DNA of 64,000 nucleotides from Paulinella micropora (taxonomy: Eukaryota > Cercozoa > Imbricatea > Euglyphida). Below, in pieces: positions 1 to 35,002 of this stretch. The DNA lies in NCBI GenBank assembly GCA_009731375.1, contig BJOX01000010.1, positions 409,424 through 473,423 of the forward strand, in the 5' to 3' direction. How positions within the stretch are numbered: position 1 is the first letter of the stretch; each line of letters opens with the position of its first letter. The translations under genes and the position numbers were made by a program. Under the pieces are notes generated by a model. The model made no database searches. It saw nothing but the letters and a program-made list of their open reading frames with translations, and was not told the DNA's origin.

Positions 1-24759
<24,759 letters not shown>

Positions 24760-24770
24760 AAAGATTGTTT

Positions 24771-24773
<3 letters not shown>

Positions 24774-24862
<89 letters not shown>
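24774..24862. repeat. (GATA)n microsatellite
   Basis: About 22 uninterrupted GATA units just downstream of the TGA of the host gene. Confidence 0.95.
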
Positions 24863-24863
<1 letters not shown>

Positions 24864-24983
24864 GAGATATCGACTAATGTCAGAAAAGGAGCTTCTGATT
24901 TCGTCAACCAAGGAAGTCTGTGGGCAAAGTATTAACCCGATGCCCAGCTAAGCAGTGATGTTTGCACGGAAGGGACTAATACA

Positions 24984-25131
24984 GGCGATACCAGAAGAGC
25001 TCTCTCGACAGCATGTCTCTACGAGAGCTCAAACCTCCCTAGTACCAGGCGGGGCCAGGGCTCGTTCCATAAGCGCCCGTTCCATAAGCGCCCCTTGGAG
25101 AACGAGCTCCCACCTCAGTTACAGAGGACCC
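24984..25131 (+). CDS. Possible host exon (uncertain)
   Basis: An open stretch preceded by AATACAG and ATACCAG and followed by a good GTAAGC donor at 25,132. Read in the frame that exon 20 would impose, it encodes an Arg/Ser-rich segment with a tandem RSISA motif. It could be an alternative tail exon of the giant gene or chance; no recognisable domain. Confidence 0.3.
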
Positions 25132-25189
25132 AGTAAGCAGATGGAGTTTCGAGACTGTGACATCGACAGTCTAGCATAAACCGACAGAG

Positions 25190-25328
25190 CACTGTGGGGT
25201 ATTTATTCCGGGCTCAACAAGCGAGAAAGGGCACCCTGAGGGAACAGGATTGTGCTTCCCGTCGCCATTTCGGCATGTGACTTACAGGCGTATGGCTAGG
25301 CACACAGATAGATAGATAGATAGATAGG

Positions 25329-25408
<80 letters not shown>

Positions 25409-25758
25409 GATAGATAGATAGATAGATAGCGAGTAGCACTTTGGCAACGGAGAGGGGCCATTCGGCAAGAAGGAGGGAATTGCTTTCAATGCCTTTCCTA
25501 CGTTTGGCTACCTACGTATCTATCTACCTTTTGGTCTCTATCTATCTATCCATCTATCTACCTGCCTACCTATCTACCTACCTATCTACCTATGTATCTA
25601 TCTATCTATATATCTATCTATCTATCTATCTATCTATTTATCTATTACATATATTATATATTCTATCTATCGATCTATGTAAATATATACATATATATAC
25701 ATATGTATACATGTGTACATGTATTCATATATACATAGACATGTATATATATATATAT

Positions 25759-25792
<34 letters not shown>

Positions 25793-25841
25793 CTGTGTGC
25801 TTAGCCGCAAGCTTTGTGGGGCCTAGCGATGAGCACTCGGG

Positions 25842-25899
<58 letters not shown>

Positions 25900-26240
25900 C
25901 GTATGTATGTATATATAAATATACACATATATATATATATATACGTATGTATGTATATATAAAAATGTAATATATATATTTTGATATCTCTTGTGCTTAG
26001 CCGCAAGCTTTGTGGAGCCTAGCGACGAGCACTTTATCTAGGAACGCCGCGATGTGCTCTAGGTAAGAAAAGCAAAGAGAAGAGAAGGGAAGGGGAGAAG
26101 AGAAGAAAAGAGAGGGGAGGAGAGAAGAGAGAAGAGGAGAGAAGAGAAGAGAGGAGAAGCGAAATGAAGAGAACAGAAGAGAAGAGATTAGATTACACCC
26201 ATCACGCAATATTATTTGTTTTCGTTATGATTTTTACCAG
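25190..26240. repeat. GATA, CTAT, AT and GA-rich repeats
   Basis: (GATA)n at about 25,308-25,428, (CTAT)n at 25,515-25,645, long AT/CATA tracts at 25,680-25,990, and a GAGAAGA-rich tract at 26,070-26,190. A 40-bp motif starting CTTAGCCGCAAGCTTTGTGG occurs twice (about 25,799 and 25,994) on either side of the AT tract. No gene seen. Confidence 0.8.
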
Positions 26241-26370
26241 GTCCATAGTAGAGCCACGACAGCAAGGACGCCCATGGATCGCTCGCTGGCAGACAGACAA
26301 GGAGGGCTTTCAACTCAGACTTACTCAGCACCTGGCCAGTAGTGCCCTTAGTGTGCACCGAGAACTGTCG
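26241..26370 (+). CDS. Possible host exon (uncertain)
   Basis: Open sequence after TTTTTACCAG, with a GTACAA donor at 26,371. It encodes a polar segment with RQQGRPWIARWQ. Its final base and the first two of the next candidate exon make an intact Glu codon, so the two are phase-compatible. Could be tail exons of the giant gene. Confidence 0.3.
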
Positions 26371-26491
26371 GGTACAAGATCCATGCAGTATCCTTTTGTG
26401 GCTTGCTGGTCGTCGGTGACTCATGATATTTACCGATTGCAAATCCAAGTTCAAGTTTCACGCCCGTGCGAATCCAATTTCATTATTACTA

Positions 26492-26537
<46 letters not shown>

Positions 26538-26550
26538 CATTATTATTATG

Positions 26551-27005
26551 ATGGAGGGGTGCACAGTATATCACCCCACGGGAAGAGGAGGTGGTTGGGC
26601 CTCTTCCCACTGGTTCCGAGGCTATGTTGTTGTGTTGTTTTTATAAGACATACACCACGTGGGGTCCAAGGGGTTTATACATTCCGAGATCTAGGGGTGG
26701 TGACGGGTTTCGAGGCGTCCCAGACACTTACCGCCAACGTCCTCATGCGCTGGCAGACCGCATGAAATGTCTGTTACCCCCCTTGAGTACCTCCATTCGA
26801 CTTATATCCAGTCTCGTGGAACTCTCTCATAGGGAACATTAATCATTTGCAGTTGATTTCCTGCAAGGTATCCGACACGCCGGGCGGGTAGCTATTCAGG
26901 GATGGTTAGAGTCACTCTTCCCTCCCCAACATTCACTGGGTTACTGTTGGGTCGAGGGATGGAGGCGCATGGTTCTTGGACTCAGCCATGACAGATCAAT
27001 ACACA
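26551..27005 (+). mobile_element. 455-bp dispersed element
   Basis: Forward copy, near-identical to 21,551-22,006, again between ATT microsatellites. Confidence 0.85.
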
Positions 27006-27068
27006 TATTATTATTATTATTATTACTATTATTATAATATCTGCAAATTCTCACGCCCCTTGTGCAGA

Positions 27069-27130
27069 AAGCAAGTCGTCGGACCAGGACGGGTCGACAG
27101 AGCTCTCCGTGACCAAGCTCAGCGATCGCG
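27069..27130 (+). CDS. Possible truncated host exon (uncertain)
   Basis: After the acceptor TTGTGCAG, an open polar segment (SKSSDQDGSTELSVTKLSDR) continues to about 27,130, where sequence character changes to AT-rich retroelement-like DNA. The exon may have been cut by retroelement insertion. Confidence 0.3.
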
Positions 27131-27443
27131 CACGACTTATTATTGTAGTGCCGTTAGTAAAAGCTATTTCAATTTCACCGTTACTTGGATAGTTGATTTG
27201 TCAATAGGACGGACAGTCATTAATGCCAATGTTAACTGAAAGGTTTTAATACTCAATTACCAGTCACAAATACATCAGTCTTATAATCACTCAACTTAGT
27301 TAGTCACTGTTAGCGCGACAGATAATTAACTGAGTTAGTTTTGTGATGTGGCAGTCTTATCGCAGCGGTTCAGTTCTGCTACTTATACGAGTTATTAAAG
27401 TGCGTGTCCAACTTGCGTAGATAGTCTTGCCCGGCAACCCGGA

Positions 27444-29128
27444 GTGATCCTGAAAGGGATCGGCAAAGGTTCCGTGATGGGTAGTCTCCCAAAGGTTATG
27501 GGCCTTGGAACCGAAAGAAGTATTGGGTTAAAGCAAGAGTACATCTCGCAGTTGGATGGTACGACTCGGAATTATTCCGACTTCTGTTACAAGATAGAGA
27601 ACTATGCAAAAGACATTAGTGCCTGGCATGGAGAGTGTGTCAAGCTGGCGTTCTCAGACCCAGCGAAAGCGAAAGCTAAATATCCCTACGACCCTGCGAA
27701 AGCAATGCTAGTAGAGGAAATGGAGTTGCAAGACGACCCAGAGTCTGACGATACTACAGACACTGACTCAGACACTGACTGTAGTGTCTCAGATAGCGGG
27801 AAGCAGAGACACAAAACACTGAAACAAGAAGGCAAGTCACCTGCACAAGACAAACCGAAAAATTATGCGAAAATGACAGACGAAGCAAAGACTCAAAGGA
27901 GAGAAAAGAAAGCTAAGAGACTGAAGAGAGAGAAGAGAAAACAATCTAAACGACAACACTCATTAAGAATAAGAAACATACAGAAAGAGGAAACACTGCA
28001 AGAATAAAAAATATACGAACGCATGCGAACACTGCAACTCATTCTGTCTGTCGCCTTTTCTCACCATGTCGTTGTACGTTACTTACGCACTAAAACAACG
28101 ACAGGACCGATAGAGCTGATAGAGGCTGTTAGAGGAACGTTCGGTTCAATCTCCGGGGTTAATAAAAATATCAAAGCGCAATATTCGAGAACATGTATCC
28201 AAAACCCTGACAAAATGTCGATGCATGGTTGAACGACTACGTTGCGATGAAAGGAGAGGTGGAGAGTCACAGAACACATCCTTTTGATGAGGATGATCTC
28301 ATAAGAGCATTGCTCACAAAGCTCGCAAAACACCTCGCCTTTGGAGAGCCTTTCAAAGCACTCTATTACAACCTTCCACCTAACCTAAGACCTAAGTTTG
28401 ATGATCTAGTTGACACTGCGAGAGACACATGGGCGTTGTGGGGAAAGGACAAATGGAAGGGAGAAGAGAAGAAAGAGAAACCTGAAAAGAACACGAGACA
28501 CAAGAGAGAGTCAAACCTCTTCCTGGATGATCAGGGAGATGAGAGGGAAGGAGCTAAGGGCAAGAAGGAGGAGTGGTGGCTCAAAGCCACTTGCAATGAA
28601 TGTAATGAGAAAGGCCACACGAAGAAGTTTTGCCCCAAGGAGAAACACCAGAAGAAAAATTCAGCGAGCGAGGACAAGAACGATAAGAAGAAGAAAAAGG
28701 GGAAACCTCTCAAACCAAACAACAAGAAGTTTAGTAAAGGCCTAAACCTCACAATAGATGAAGAACAGGAGTGTGATAACAAAACCGATAGTGACGCTCT
28801 ACTCGTTCTTATGGGGGGAGATGTCCCCGACGACACTGGGGAAACCCCTGATAAAGAGAGAGACAGGGAGAGAGCGAATGTCGAGTTTGGAAAACCCCAG
28901 ACTGAGCCAGGTGTTTGTCCCCTGTCTATACATAAAAGTGACGAAGGGAGTCCCTCCGCCACACACATCTCACCCTCTCAGAGTCAGCTAACCACTGGCA
29001 TCTCCGCTGACACCACAAAGCGTCAAAAATCACCTCCCAAGACACCTCCAACCACTACTCTCAAAAGCAAACCAGACAAACCGAGGTCCCTCAAATGTCA
29101 AGGGAAAAACAAGAGCAGTCCTTGCTAA
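27444..29128 (+). pseudogene. Retrotransposon gag-like remnant with CCHC zinc knuckle
   Basis: Two open segments (27444-28007 and 28229-29128) joined by a frame-broken stretch look like one gag. The second has a clear zinc knuckle, CNECNEKGHTKKFC, at about 28,589-28,633, in a Lys-rich context, followed by an acidic, Pro/Thr-rich tail. The first contains an acidic serine/aspartate tract and a Lys/Arg-rich end. Upstream of the knuckle, PPNLRPKFDDLVDTARDTW resembles a gag helix bundle. At least two frameshifts (near 28,060 and 28,215) make it non-functional as read. The family (Copia or Gypsy) cannot be assigned, since no pol follows in this orientation. Confidence 0.6.
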
Positions 29129-30339
29129 ATCTCGCTTGAATTTGACAGTAAGTGGCCTAACGCTAAGCAAGCTTCTCGTTTAAATTTCAGCCTATATTGC
29201 GGTTACCACGCAAATAAACAAGACCCGGAATATCCCTTATTAGACTTGTCAGTAAGCCCTGACCTCCGCCCTCCCAAATCACCTTATTATCCCGACGAGA
29301 GAGGTTTGAGAGCAGATGCGAAAGCGAGAGGGATAGTTATACCACATAACATCACTGCCACATTCACAGACCACACACTACAGAAGAAGGCAGAGAGTGA
29401 GAAGAGTAAGAGAGAAAGGGAAGTGAGGGGGAGTAAGCAACAAGCGACGACATTGCAGAAACCCACCCCCACCACACAGACACCTCACACCACCCCATCT
29501 GCACAAGTCACACAGAAAGATGACGCACAAGTGCAGAAAGAAACAGTGAGGAAGAAGAAGACGAAGAAGAAATGCCCATGGCCTACTCTTCCAACCTAAA
29601 CCTTTGCCCCTTACCTACTATATCTGTAGTGACACTCTTGACGATGATGACCCAGAAGCTCGAGCAGATGATGCTAATCTATTTCGTGCACTAGGATTTG
29701 ATCCCAGACCTGAGCACCTCCGTCTCTCTCGGAAACAAGCCCGGCTCCAAGCGAGGTCACTACCCAACCCAATCGACTTCTCTAGCTTACCATTGCCCCG
29801 TACTATAGCCCGACGTCATGCTATTGCAGCGTCCTCAGCCCCGACCTCGACAAGTTTGTCCTCTTCGTCATCGTCGTCGTCATCTTCATCTGCAACATCA
29901 TTGCATACTACAAGCAAAAGCTAAGGACAACCTGCATACTGCAGATCAACGATCATTCTCATCGAACCTCAATAACTCAGTGACCATATCGCATAATTGG
30001 TGCATCACACATGGTCCATCTCGGCTGTGCGATACATGGTCACCTAGCTTCCTACGGCTCGACGTCAGCTCCCCGATATCAACGCATCGCTACTGCTCTT
30101 CAATTGTCTCAGTCCCGCTTCCGCATCCCGATATCCTGCCCCTGCTGATCTCCGTCTGCAATGCGCTACACATCGACTAATTTCTTTTTCATCTTTCCCT
30201 ATAGTTTAAAGAGACTCATTTTTCTCTTTTCTCCTTTTCATTTTTTTTTTTTTTAGCGAGACAAGTCACTGACCCTTCGTTAGTCACTCATTCTGTACGC
30301 AACTCTACTCAACAGTTACGTCTGGGGGGGGGGGGGGGG
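29129..30339 (+). pseudogene. Downstream retroelement-like remnant
   Basis: Open pieces at 29,246-29,599 (Lys/Thr/Gln-rich, ending in a basic cluster) and 29,604-29,924 (acidic DDDDPEARADD, then a Ser run) lie downstream of the gag in the same orientation. No aspartic protease, reverse transcriptase or integrase motif is visible. The segment ends in a poly-G tract at an N gap. Confidence 0.4.
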
Positions 30340-30442
30340 NNNNNNNNNNNNNNNNNNNNNNNNNNNNNNNNNNNNNNNNNNNNNNNNNNNNNNNNNNNNN
30401 NNNNNNNNNNNNNNNNNNNNNNNNNNNNNNNNNNNNNNNNNN
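30340..30442. other. Assembly gap (103 N) between poly-G tracts
   Basis: G homopolymers on both sides of the N run. Confidence 0.99.
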
Positions 30443-31238
30443 CCCGGTGGGGGGGGGGGGGGGGGGGGAGCTATCAGACTGAGCACTTTAACGACCTGCC
30501 AAAACCACTACCGTTGATATTTTAATAATTTTCAAGTAACAGGCTCGTTAGATTCTCCTCTGCACGACATTTTGACTCCACTAACAAGTTTTCGATTCCG
30601 TTCAGAAATGATTTCAAACGATTTAAGTCAAAGTTTTTTAACAATTGCATTTCTTTGAGCAACTCAGCATGCTGATTTAGAGAGGCATTTACCGACTCCT
30701 TTCAGAGTCCACCGGTCCTGTGTCTCTAATACAGTAACCAAAGTAAGGGAAAACAATTTAATAAAGTGATTTCTGACAACTACAGACGACATGTCTCAAA
30801 ACTAAGATACGTGTAATTGAACTTTCAAACAAGGTGGAGGGAAGATTTGAAATATGATGACTGTGACCCTGCTTACCTGGAAATTTCTACTAAGACTGAC
30901 AAAGTTAATACTGCCACTAGAGTGGCAAAGTATAATGTCTACTGTATCACTAAATAATTAAGTGAAATTAGTACTATCAGTCCTTATGACAAATTAAAAT
31001 ACCCAGGTAACGGTAACTCCGGGTAACGTCGGAAATGAAATAGGAATAACGCTCCCCCTTAGTTATTTATCATAACTATGTCACTATACTCAGTCTAGTC
31101 TAACATCGTAAAAAAAAATTCAAGCGCTTCCCGTTAGGGAGTATCAAAAAGTCACAGAAAAATATATAAGTAGATATGATAGAAATGTAAAAGGAAAGGG
31201 AAAGAAAGGTGAAATCACGTTTTTCATTTTTTTTTTTA
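30443..31238. other. AT-rich sequence with no gene recognised
   Basis: About 800 bp of non-repetitive, AT-rich DNA. A short open stretch near 30,855-30,957 has some coding-like composition (YDDCDPAYLEIS and following) but stops quickly and has no start. Probably decayed retroelement sequence. Confidence 0.4.
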
Positions 31239-31336
31239 AGTTGAGCAGTGTCTGTCGGCGCCGGTCGCCAGAAAAGTCTGGTACGGAATCCCCGCCACCA
31301 GCGCAGTACTGCCGGGCTTACTAGCTCTCTCTATTC
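31239..31336 (-). pseudogene. Copia pol fragment (left flank of virus)
   Basis: Read on the minus strand, this flank continues in frame from the Copia GAG-pre-integrase piece at the other side of the virus when the virus and one copy of its 6-bp target duplication are ignored (RIERASKPG follows). It should be the start of the Copia integrase region, but it stops after about 33 codons, so the Copia copy was already broken or has decayed. Confidence 0.5.
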
Positions 31337-31342
31337 TGTTAA
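31337..31342. other. Target-site duplication of the virus (left), TGTTAA
   Basis: The six bases directly outside the left terminal repeat; the same TGTTAA lies directly outside the right terminal repeat at 59,360-59,365. Six-bp duplications are typical of Polinton/Maverick integration. Confidence 0.88.
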
Positions 31343-31469
31343 AGTAGTTGATACACAAAATCTCGTCATGAATTTTCGCAAATTCCTGACTTCGTTTTGT
31401 GTGTTTTGGCGCTCTCCTATTAATCTCCCGCACAATCAATACGAAAGCACAAAACATCATAAAGAGCCC
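31343..31469 (+). repeat. Left terminal inverted repeat of the virus
   Basis: About 127 bp starting AGTAGTTGATACACAAAATC, matched by the reverse complement of 59,233-59,359 with only a few mismatches near the inner end. Any ORF read through it is mirrored at the other end and is not a gene. Confidence 0.95.
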
Positions 31470-31567
31470 TCCACACGAGCACCCCGTTGTTTTTTTGAAG
31501 TAGTCAAAAAACAACAAGAAACATATATGTATTGTAAAAGATGACCGAAAAACCCTTATTTTAATAA

Positions 31568-32030
31568 TTACAACTCAAGTGGGACAACCCAATTGATTGA
31601 ACCTTCATCACCGCCAACCTTCTTCGTCAAGGCTGACAGCGAAGGAAAGACGAGAATTTCCTCCTCCTCCTTACCAAGAAAAGCAAGAAAGAAAATTTTC
31701 TTTCTGGGGTTTTTCATGGTTTCATCTCTTTCAACCCACGCGAACGAATAATTATCAGTTCTCTGAGCGGGGTTTCGAACGAAATATTTTCGCTCGGCAT
31801 GAAAAGAAGTTATTTTTTTCCTATCAAGTTGAGCGAATTCCCTTGGAACCCTAACTATCTTGGGGTTCTTAAACTCCGCAGAGGCTTCAGGTTCAAGCTC
31901 ACCCCATGGCTTCCAAAAACCTATGATCATATTAATTATCATTAAAGAGATTACAATAGAGTTAGGACGTACCATCCCCAGCGATGTTGATTTCGCCGAG
32001 TTCGTCTGCTACTTCATTCGGCTCTCCCAT
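31568..32030 (-). CDS. Viral protein of unknown function, N-terminal hydrophobic segment
   Basis: A 135-codon frame from an ATG at 31,975, with an N-terminal hydrophobic stretch (IVISLMIINMIIGFW) resembling a signal anchor and a mixed-charge remainder. A short frame beginning with ATG at about 32,030 (MGEPNEVADELGE) would join it if a GGGG run at about 31,976-31,979 were one base shorter, so the true start may be there and the gene may carry a frameshift. First gene inside the left terminal repeat, pointing outward. No family recognised. Confidence 0.5.
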
Positions 32031-32035
32031 ATTCT

Positions 32036-32062
32036 ATTACACACACAAAAGCATGTGTAATA
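32036..32062. terminator. Hairpin near a viral gene boundary
   Basis: ATTACACA...TGTGTAAT inverted repeat with a short loop, in the spacer between two minus-strand viral genes. It is in the position of a transcript-end hairpin for the upstream gene at 32,165-32,692. Confidence 0.45.
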
Positions 32063-32164
32063 GAAATTCCTTTGAATTAGGGTGGGGTGTTAAACCCCTT
32101 GGTTTTTAAGAAAACCATTATTGTTGTTTTGGATAATTCCAAAATCAACTGACACGAAGTCTTT

Positions 32165-32692
32165 TTAATCCGAGTTGCTACTAACACTCTCGGTTCTATA
32201 GACTCTGTGCATGTTTCTATTGTGTTCTCGTTGAATGTTAATACTATCATTTACGTGCTCGTTAATACCATCGCTTGAATATTTGTTAAACGAAGCATTA
32301 AACGTTAAATGCTCGTTCTCAATACCAGCAATAATATTATTCATGACAATTGCGGAAAGTTGTCCGCGATTATCTTTTTTCCATCTATAGAAATTGTCTA
32401 ATTCTTTGCTTTTTTTCTGTTCCAATCTTTTCTTTCTCAAGCGAGCGATTTTATCTTCATCTACTTCATTACTTTCAATACTTAGTCGTTGCAGCATCTC
32501 ATTAACCGCCTCTAGTTTTATTATGTCTGGTTGTTTCTTTTCAACGAGACGAGCGATTTCTTTGTCTATTTTAGAAATTCTTTCTTCGCATATTATTTTA
32601 TCCTTATTTAGTCTATCCTTACTAGTTCTACGAATTTCATATTCTTCAAACCAATCTGTTTTAGTTTTGGTTCTGCTTGGAATTAAGTCCAT
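32165..32692 (-). CDS. Coiled-coil viral protein of unknown function
   Basis: About 175 residues from the ATG at 32,692. The frame stays open upstream to 32,746, but those codons lie in a TGCGACA repeat cluster, so the later start is preferred. The centre is strongly charged and heptad-like (ERISKIDKEIARLVEKK, then DEDKIARLRKKRLEQKK), suggesting a coiled coil; the C-terminus is Asn/Ser-rich. Not recognised. It lies between the integrase and the left end, where PLVs often carry accessory genes. Confidence 0.6.
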   Translation of the reverse strand: MDLIPSRTKTKTDWFEEYEIRRTSKDRLNKDKIICEERISKIDKEIARLVEKKQPDIIKLEAVNEMLQRLSIESNEVDEDKIARLRKKRLEQKKSKELDNFYRWKKDNRGQLSAIVMNNIIAGIENEHLTFNASFNKYSSDGINEHVNDSINIQREHNRNMHRVYRTESVSSNSD

Positions 32693-32698
32693 CTTTTT

Positions 32699-32774
32699 GC
32701 GACACTGCGACAAAAAAGCGAAATTCTGTCGCAACCTCTGCGACACTGCGACACCGCCGTGTTTTGGTGTCGCA
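32699..32774. promoter_or_regulatory. Cluster of TGCGACA heptamers (iteron-like)
   Basis: Six copies of TGCGACA within 76 bp, four on the + strand and two as TGTCGCA. They sit directly upstream of the coiled-coil gene start at 32,692. Could be a promoter, a replication or packaging site, or a small repeat element. Confidence 0.5.
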
Positions 32775-33015
32775 TGGTGATATTCCGGAAATAGAATTTT
32801 CTAGAATAAGTCTATTTTTTTCTAAAAAAATTGACTTACGATAATACTTCAAATACCATTTTTCTTGTATCATTGTCAGGTATTGTTAGGTGAAGATACT
32901 AACGGGTTCAACGTAGTCATTGAAATTTTAGGTTGTGGGTTCAAATCCGAAGGATGTATCATCACTTAAATATATACCTTTTATTTTTTTTGCCTTAAGT
33001 TGAATTATTATTATC

Positions 33016-34018
33016 TTACAAATCCAATATTACCTTTGCCTTTTTTTCTCTCTTTGAAGTCCTAATATTCTCTGGTTGAATGTCTTCCCTCTTAAGTAAT
33101 TCTTTTGTCTTTTTCTCTTTGATAACTTCTTTAGTTTGCTCCTTCGTATCTTTTTCTTCGTCAATTGGTTTATTAAAATCAGTCTTCAATAAATCACGGG
33201 GGCTTACCAACTCATCGTTATTTAGTATGATTTTGAATCCAGAACGTCCCTTGACTTTATAAATAATTTTGCTGAAAGTCTTACCGCCTTTTGAAAAAAC
33301 ATTCCTTTTATTTTCTTTTCTTACATTATCGCCAACATTGAATTCATTAATTAAATTATCTCGCGTGATAGTCTGTTTATTTTTATCTTTTCTAGCAAAG
33401 ACATCCACAGGTTTGGCTTGAATTCCTCTATGAACTTTATGATTGTACGCATTAACCAAGTCTTGAATATAACTTACCCAGTCAAAATTTCTATTAGTTT
33501 CAAATAAAAGGTCAAGCCATCTCCTAATACTTCTTCACTCTATCAACAACCGCAAGCGCTCTATGGTCGCCAACTTCAACGACATCGTGTTTAATCCCAT
33601 TTTCAATAAAATAATCACGAGTAGCACCTTTATATTCTCCTCCGCTGTCAGTTGTAATTGACTTTGGTTTATAAGGTATAGATTTCAAAGCATAATATAC
33701 TTCTTTTGCTGTTTTATTTTTTAGTGGAATGATTATTAAAAATCGGGAATGGCAATCAATCCAAACAAGCATCCAAGCATAGCCCTTATTGCATTTCTTA
33801 TCTTTTATCTTACTCATATCCGCTAAGTCGAGAAAGACTTGGTCTAATGGTTTATCAACCCATATCGTATTCCATATTTTTGGGTTCTTTTTCTGGTGGT
33901 GAATTTCAAGTGCTTCTTCTTCTTTTGTCTTTTGAATTTCTTCTCCAGTTGGTGTGCCCCCGAGACTATCCGCATTCTGTGTATTAATAATTGTATGTTT
34001 ATGGTCTAAATCAGGCAT
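33016..34018 (-). pseudogene. rve-family (retroviral-type) integrase, frameshifted
   Basis: DDE-type recombinase that would insert the viral genome and make the 6-bp target duplication. The frame from 34,018 (the upstream ATG at 34,075 would overlap the divergent gene) contains the first catalytic Asp in FLDLADMSK and the second in ITTDSGGEYKG. Where the Glu is expected, the sequence reads GDHRALAVVDR, with Asp. The frame breaks near 33,524-33,530: a one-base shift moves to the frame with RWLDLLFETNRNFDWV, which runs to the stop at 33,016. The C-terminus has an SH3/chromo-like segment (VGDNVRKENK, KGRSGFKIILNNDELVSPRDLL). It could be a true lesion or a sequencing error. Confidence 0.85.
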
Positions 34019-34028
34019 ATTATATACA

Positions 34029-34286
34029 ATGAGATTTTCAAAATCCGATGTTAAGAATAAAAAATATAAAGTCATTAGTCCTAAAGGTAAGGTTATTAAT
34101 TTTGGAGATACTAGATATGAACATTATAAAGACCGCATAGGGCTATATTCACATTTTAACCACTTGGATAAAGAAAGAAGAAAAAAATACAGAATGAGAG
34201 CAAAGGCTATAAAAAATTCAAAAGGTGAATTAACTTATAATAATCCAGAGTATGCGAATTATTATTCTTATCACTATCTTTGGTAA
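34029..34286 (+). CDS. DUF5754-type small protein
   Basis: An 85-residue basic protein from the ATG at 34,029 (MRFSKSDVKNKKYKV). The longer frame to 33,954 would run back over the integrase start. The pattern FGDTRYEHYKDRIGLYSHFNHLDKERRKKYRMRAKAI and a C-terminal YYSYHYLW end fits the DUF5754-like family common in PLVs and giant algal viruses; the function is unknown. Divergent from the integrase with about 10 bp between starts. A hairpin follows the stop at once. Confidence 0.75.
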   Translation: MRFSKSDVKNKKYKVISPKGKVINFGDTRYEHYKDRIGLYSHFNHLDKERRKKYRMRAKAIKNSKGELTYNNPEYANYYSYHYLW

Positions 34287-34287
34287 T

Positions 34288-34339
34288 GATATTTGAAAAT
34301 CCACACTCCCGCTAACGCTCCCGTGTGTTTTCAAACATC
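34288..34339. terminator. Hairpin after DUF5754 gene (GATATTT...AAACATC)
   Basis: Arms GATATTTGAAAA-CACAC and GTGTG-TTTTCAAACATC around a short CCCGC/GCTCC-containing loop. Begins two bases after the stop codon. First of a family of viral hairpins sharing GATRTTT/AAAYATC ends. Confidence 0.7.
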
Positions 34340-34360
34340 GTTTATACTTTAACAGCAGAC

Positions 34361-34435
34361 GATGTTTATGAGCAAGCGAAAATGAGCGTTATGTTGAAAA
34401 TTCAGCATTGGATGAAAGCGATGCTCATAAATATC
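34361..34435. terminator. Hairpin at the 3' end of the 34.4-34.95 kb gene
   Basis: GATGTTTATGAGCA pairs with TGCTCATAAATATC about 45 bp later. Lies tail-to-tail with the hairpin at 34,288 between two convergent genes and overlaps the last codons of the minus-strand gene. Confidence 0.65.
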
Positions 34436-34950
34436 ATGTAGAATTTTAAGAGACATTTTTCAATTTCACTTTTTTCTTTCTTAGCACCGCCAGAAGATTG
34501 ATTATACACTTTTACGCTCACACTACTCTGCTTCTTACCTTTCTTTGGTTTTGGCTCTTCTTCTTCACTTTCACTCTCACTGCTTTCGCTCTCCTCTGGT
34601 TCAACCACAGATTTTTTACTCTTCTTCGCTCTCTTACTCTCCGCTTTCGCTCTTTTGATTTTCATTTTCGCCATCTTTTCGGCAATGATATCAGTGAAAT
34701 CAACCTCATCTTCGCTCTCACTCTTCTCCTCTGGGCTATCATTATCATGTTCAGTAATAATATCCTTAGCCAAGTTCTTTTCTTCAATTCGTTTTATTCG
34801 TTCCTCCATATCTTCATCTTCTTGCTTTACAGCATTTCGGTATTGCGCCAAAACATTTTTAGCATGTTCCATCTTTCGTTGTTTCGCTTTCGCTTTTATT
34901 CCTTCCACAGCAATACCCCAATTCTTACGACTTGCTTCAGCAGACGGCAT
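34402..34950 (-). CDS. Highly charged viral protein of unknown function
   Basis: 182 residues: an N-terminal basic region (AKAKQRKMEHAKNVLAQYR), an acidic/Ser-rich middle (EESESSESESEEEEPKPKKG) and a Lys-rich KRAKAESKRAKKSKKS tract. Composition suggests a disordered nucleic-acid-binding or virion-core protein. It has no recognised domain. Convergent with the DUF5754 gene and divergent from the fibre gene. Confidence 0.6.
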   Translation of the reverse strand: MPSAEASRKNWGIAVEGIKAKAKQRKMEHAKNVLAQYRNAVKQEDEDMEERIKRIEEKNLAKDIITEHDNDSPEEKSESEDEVDFTDIIAEKMAKMKIKRAKAESKRAKKSKKSVVEPEESESSESESEEEEPKPKKGKKQSSVSVKVYNQSSGGAKKEKSEIEKCLLKFYMIFMSIAFIQC

Positions 34951-35002
34951 TCTATACTAAGATTAATATATTTTAGTATTTTTTAATAATTATTAATATA
35001 AT

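Noticed and set aside
31338-31341. 4-bp GTTA as the virus target duplication
   Set aside because: Shifting the boundary by one base gives a longer perfect duplication, TGTTAA, and AG/CT termini, both expected for Polintons.
31236-31517. ORF across the left terminal repeat (and its mirror at 59,152-59,463)
   Set aside because: Arises from the inverted repeat plus flanking Copia sequence; present at both ends by symmetry, not a gene. The Copia part is annotated separately.
32661-32873. ORF across the TGCGACA cluster
   Set aside because: Mostly encoded by the heptamer repeats and overlaps the coiled-coil gene start in another frame; no support as a gene.
32881-32965. Possible tRNA gene with B-box-like GGGTTCAAATCC
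   Set aside because: The T stem and acceptor cannot be paired in a proper cloverleaf and no A box is convincing.
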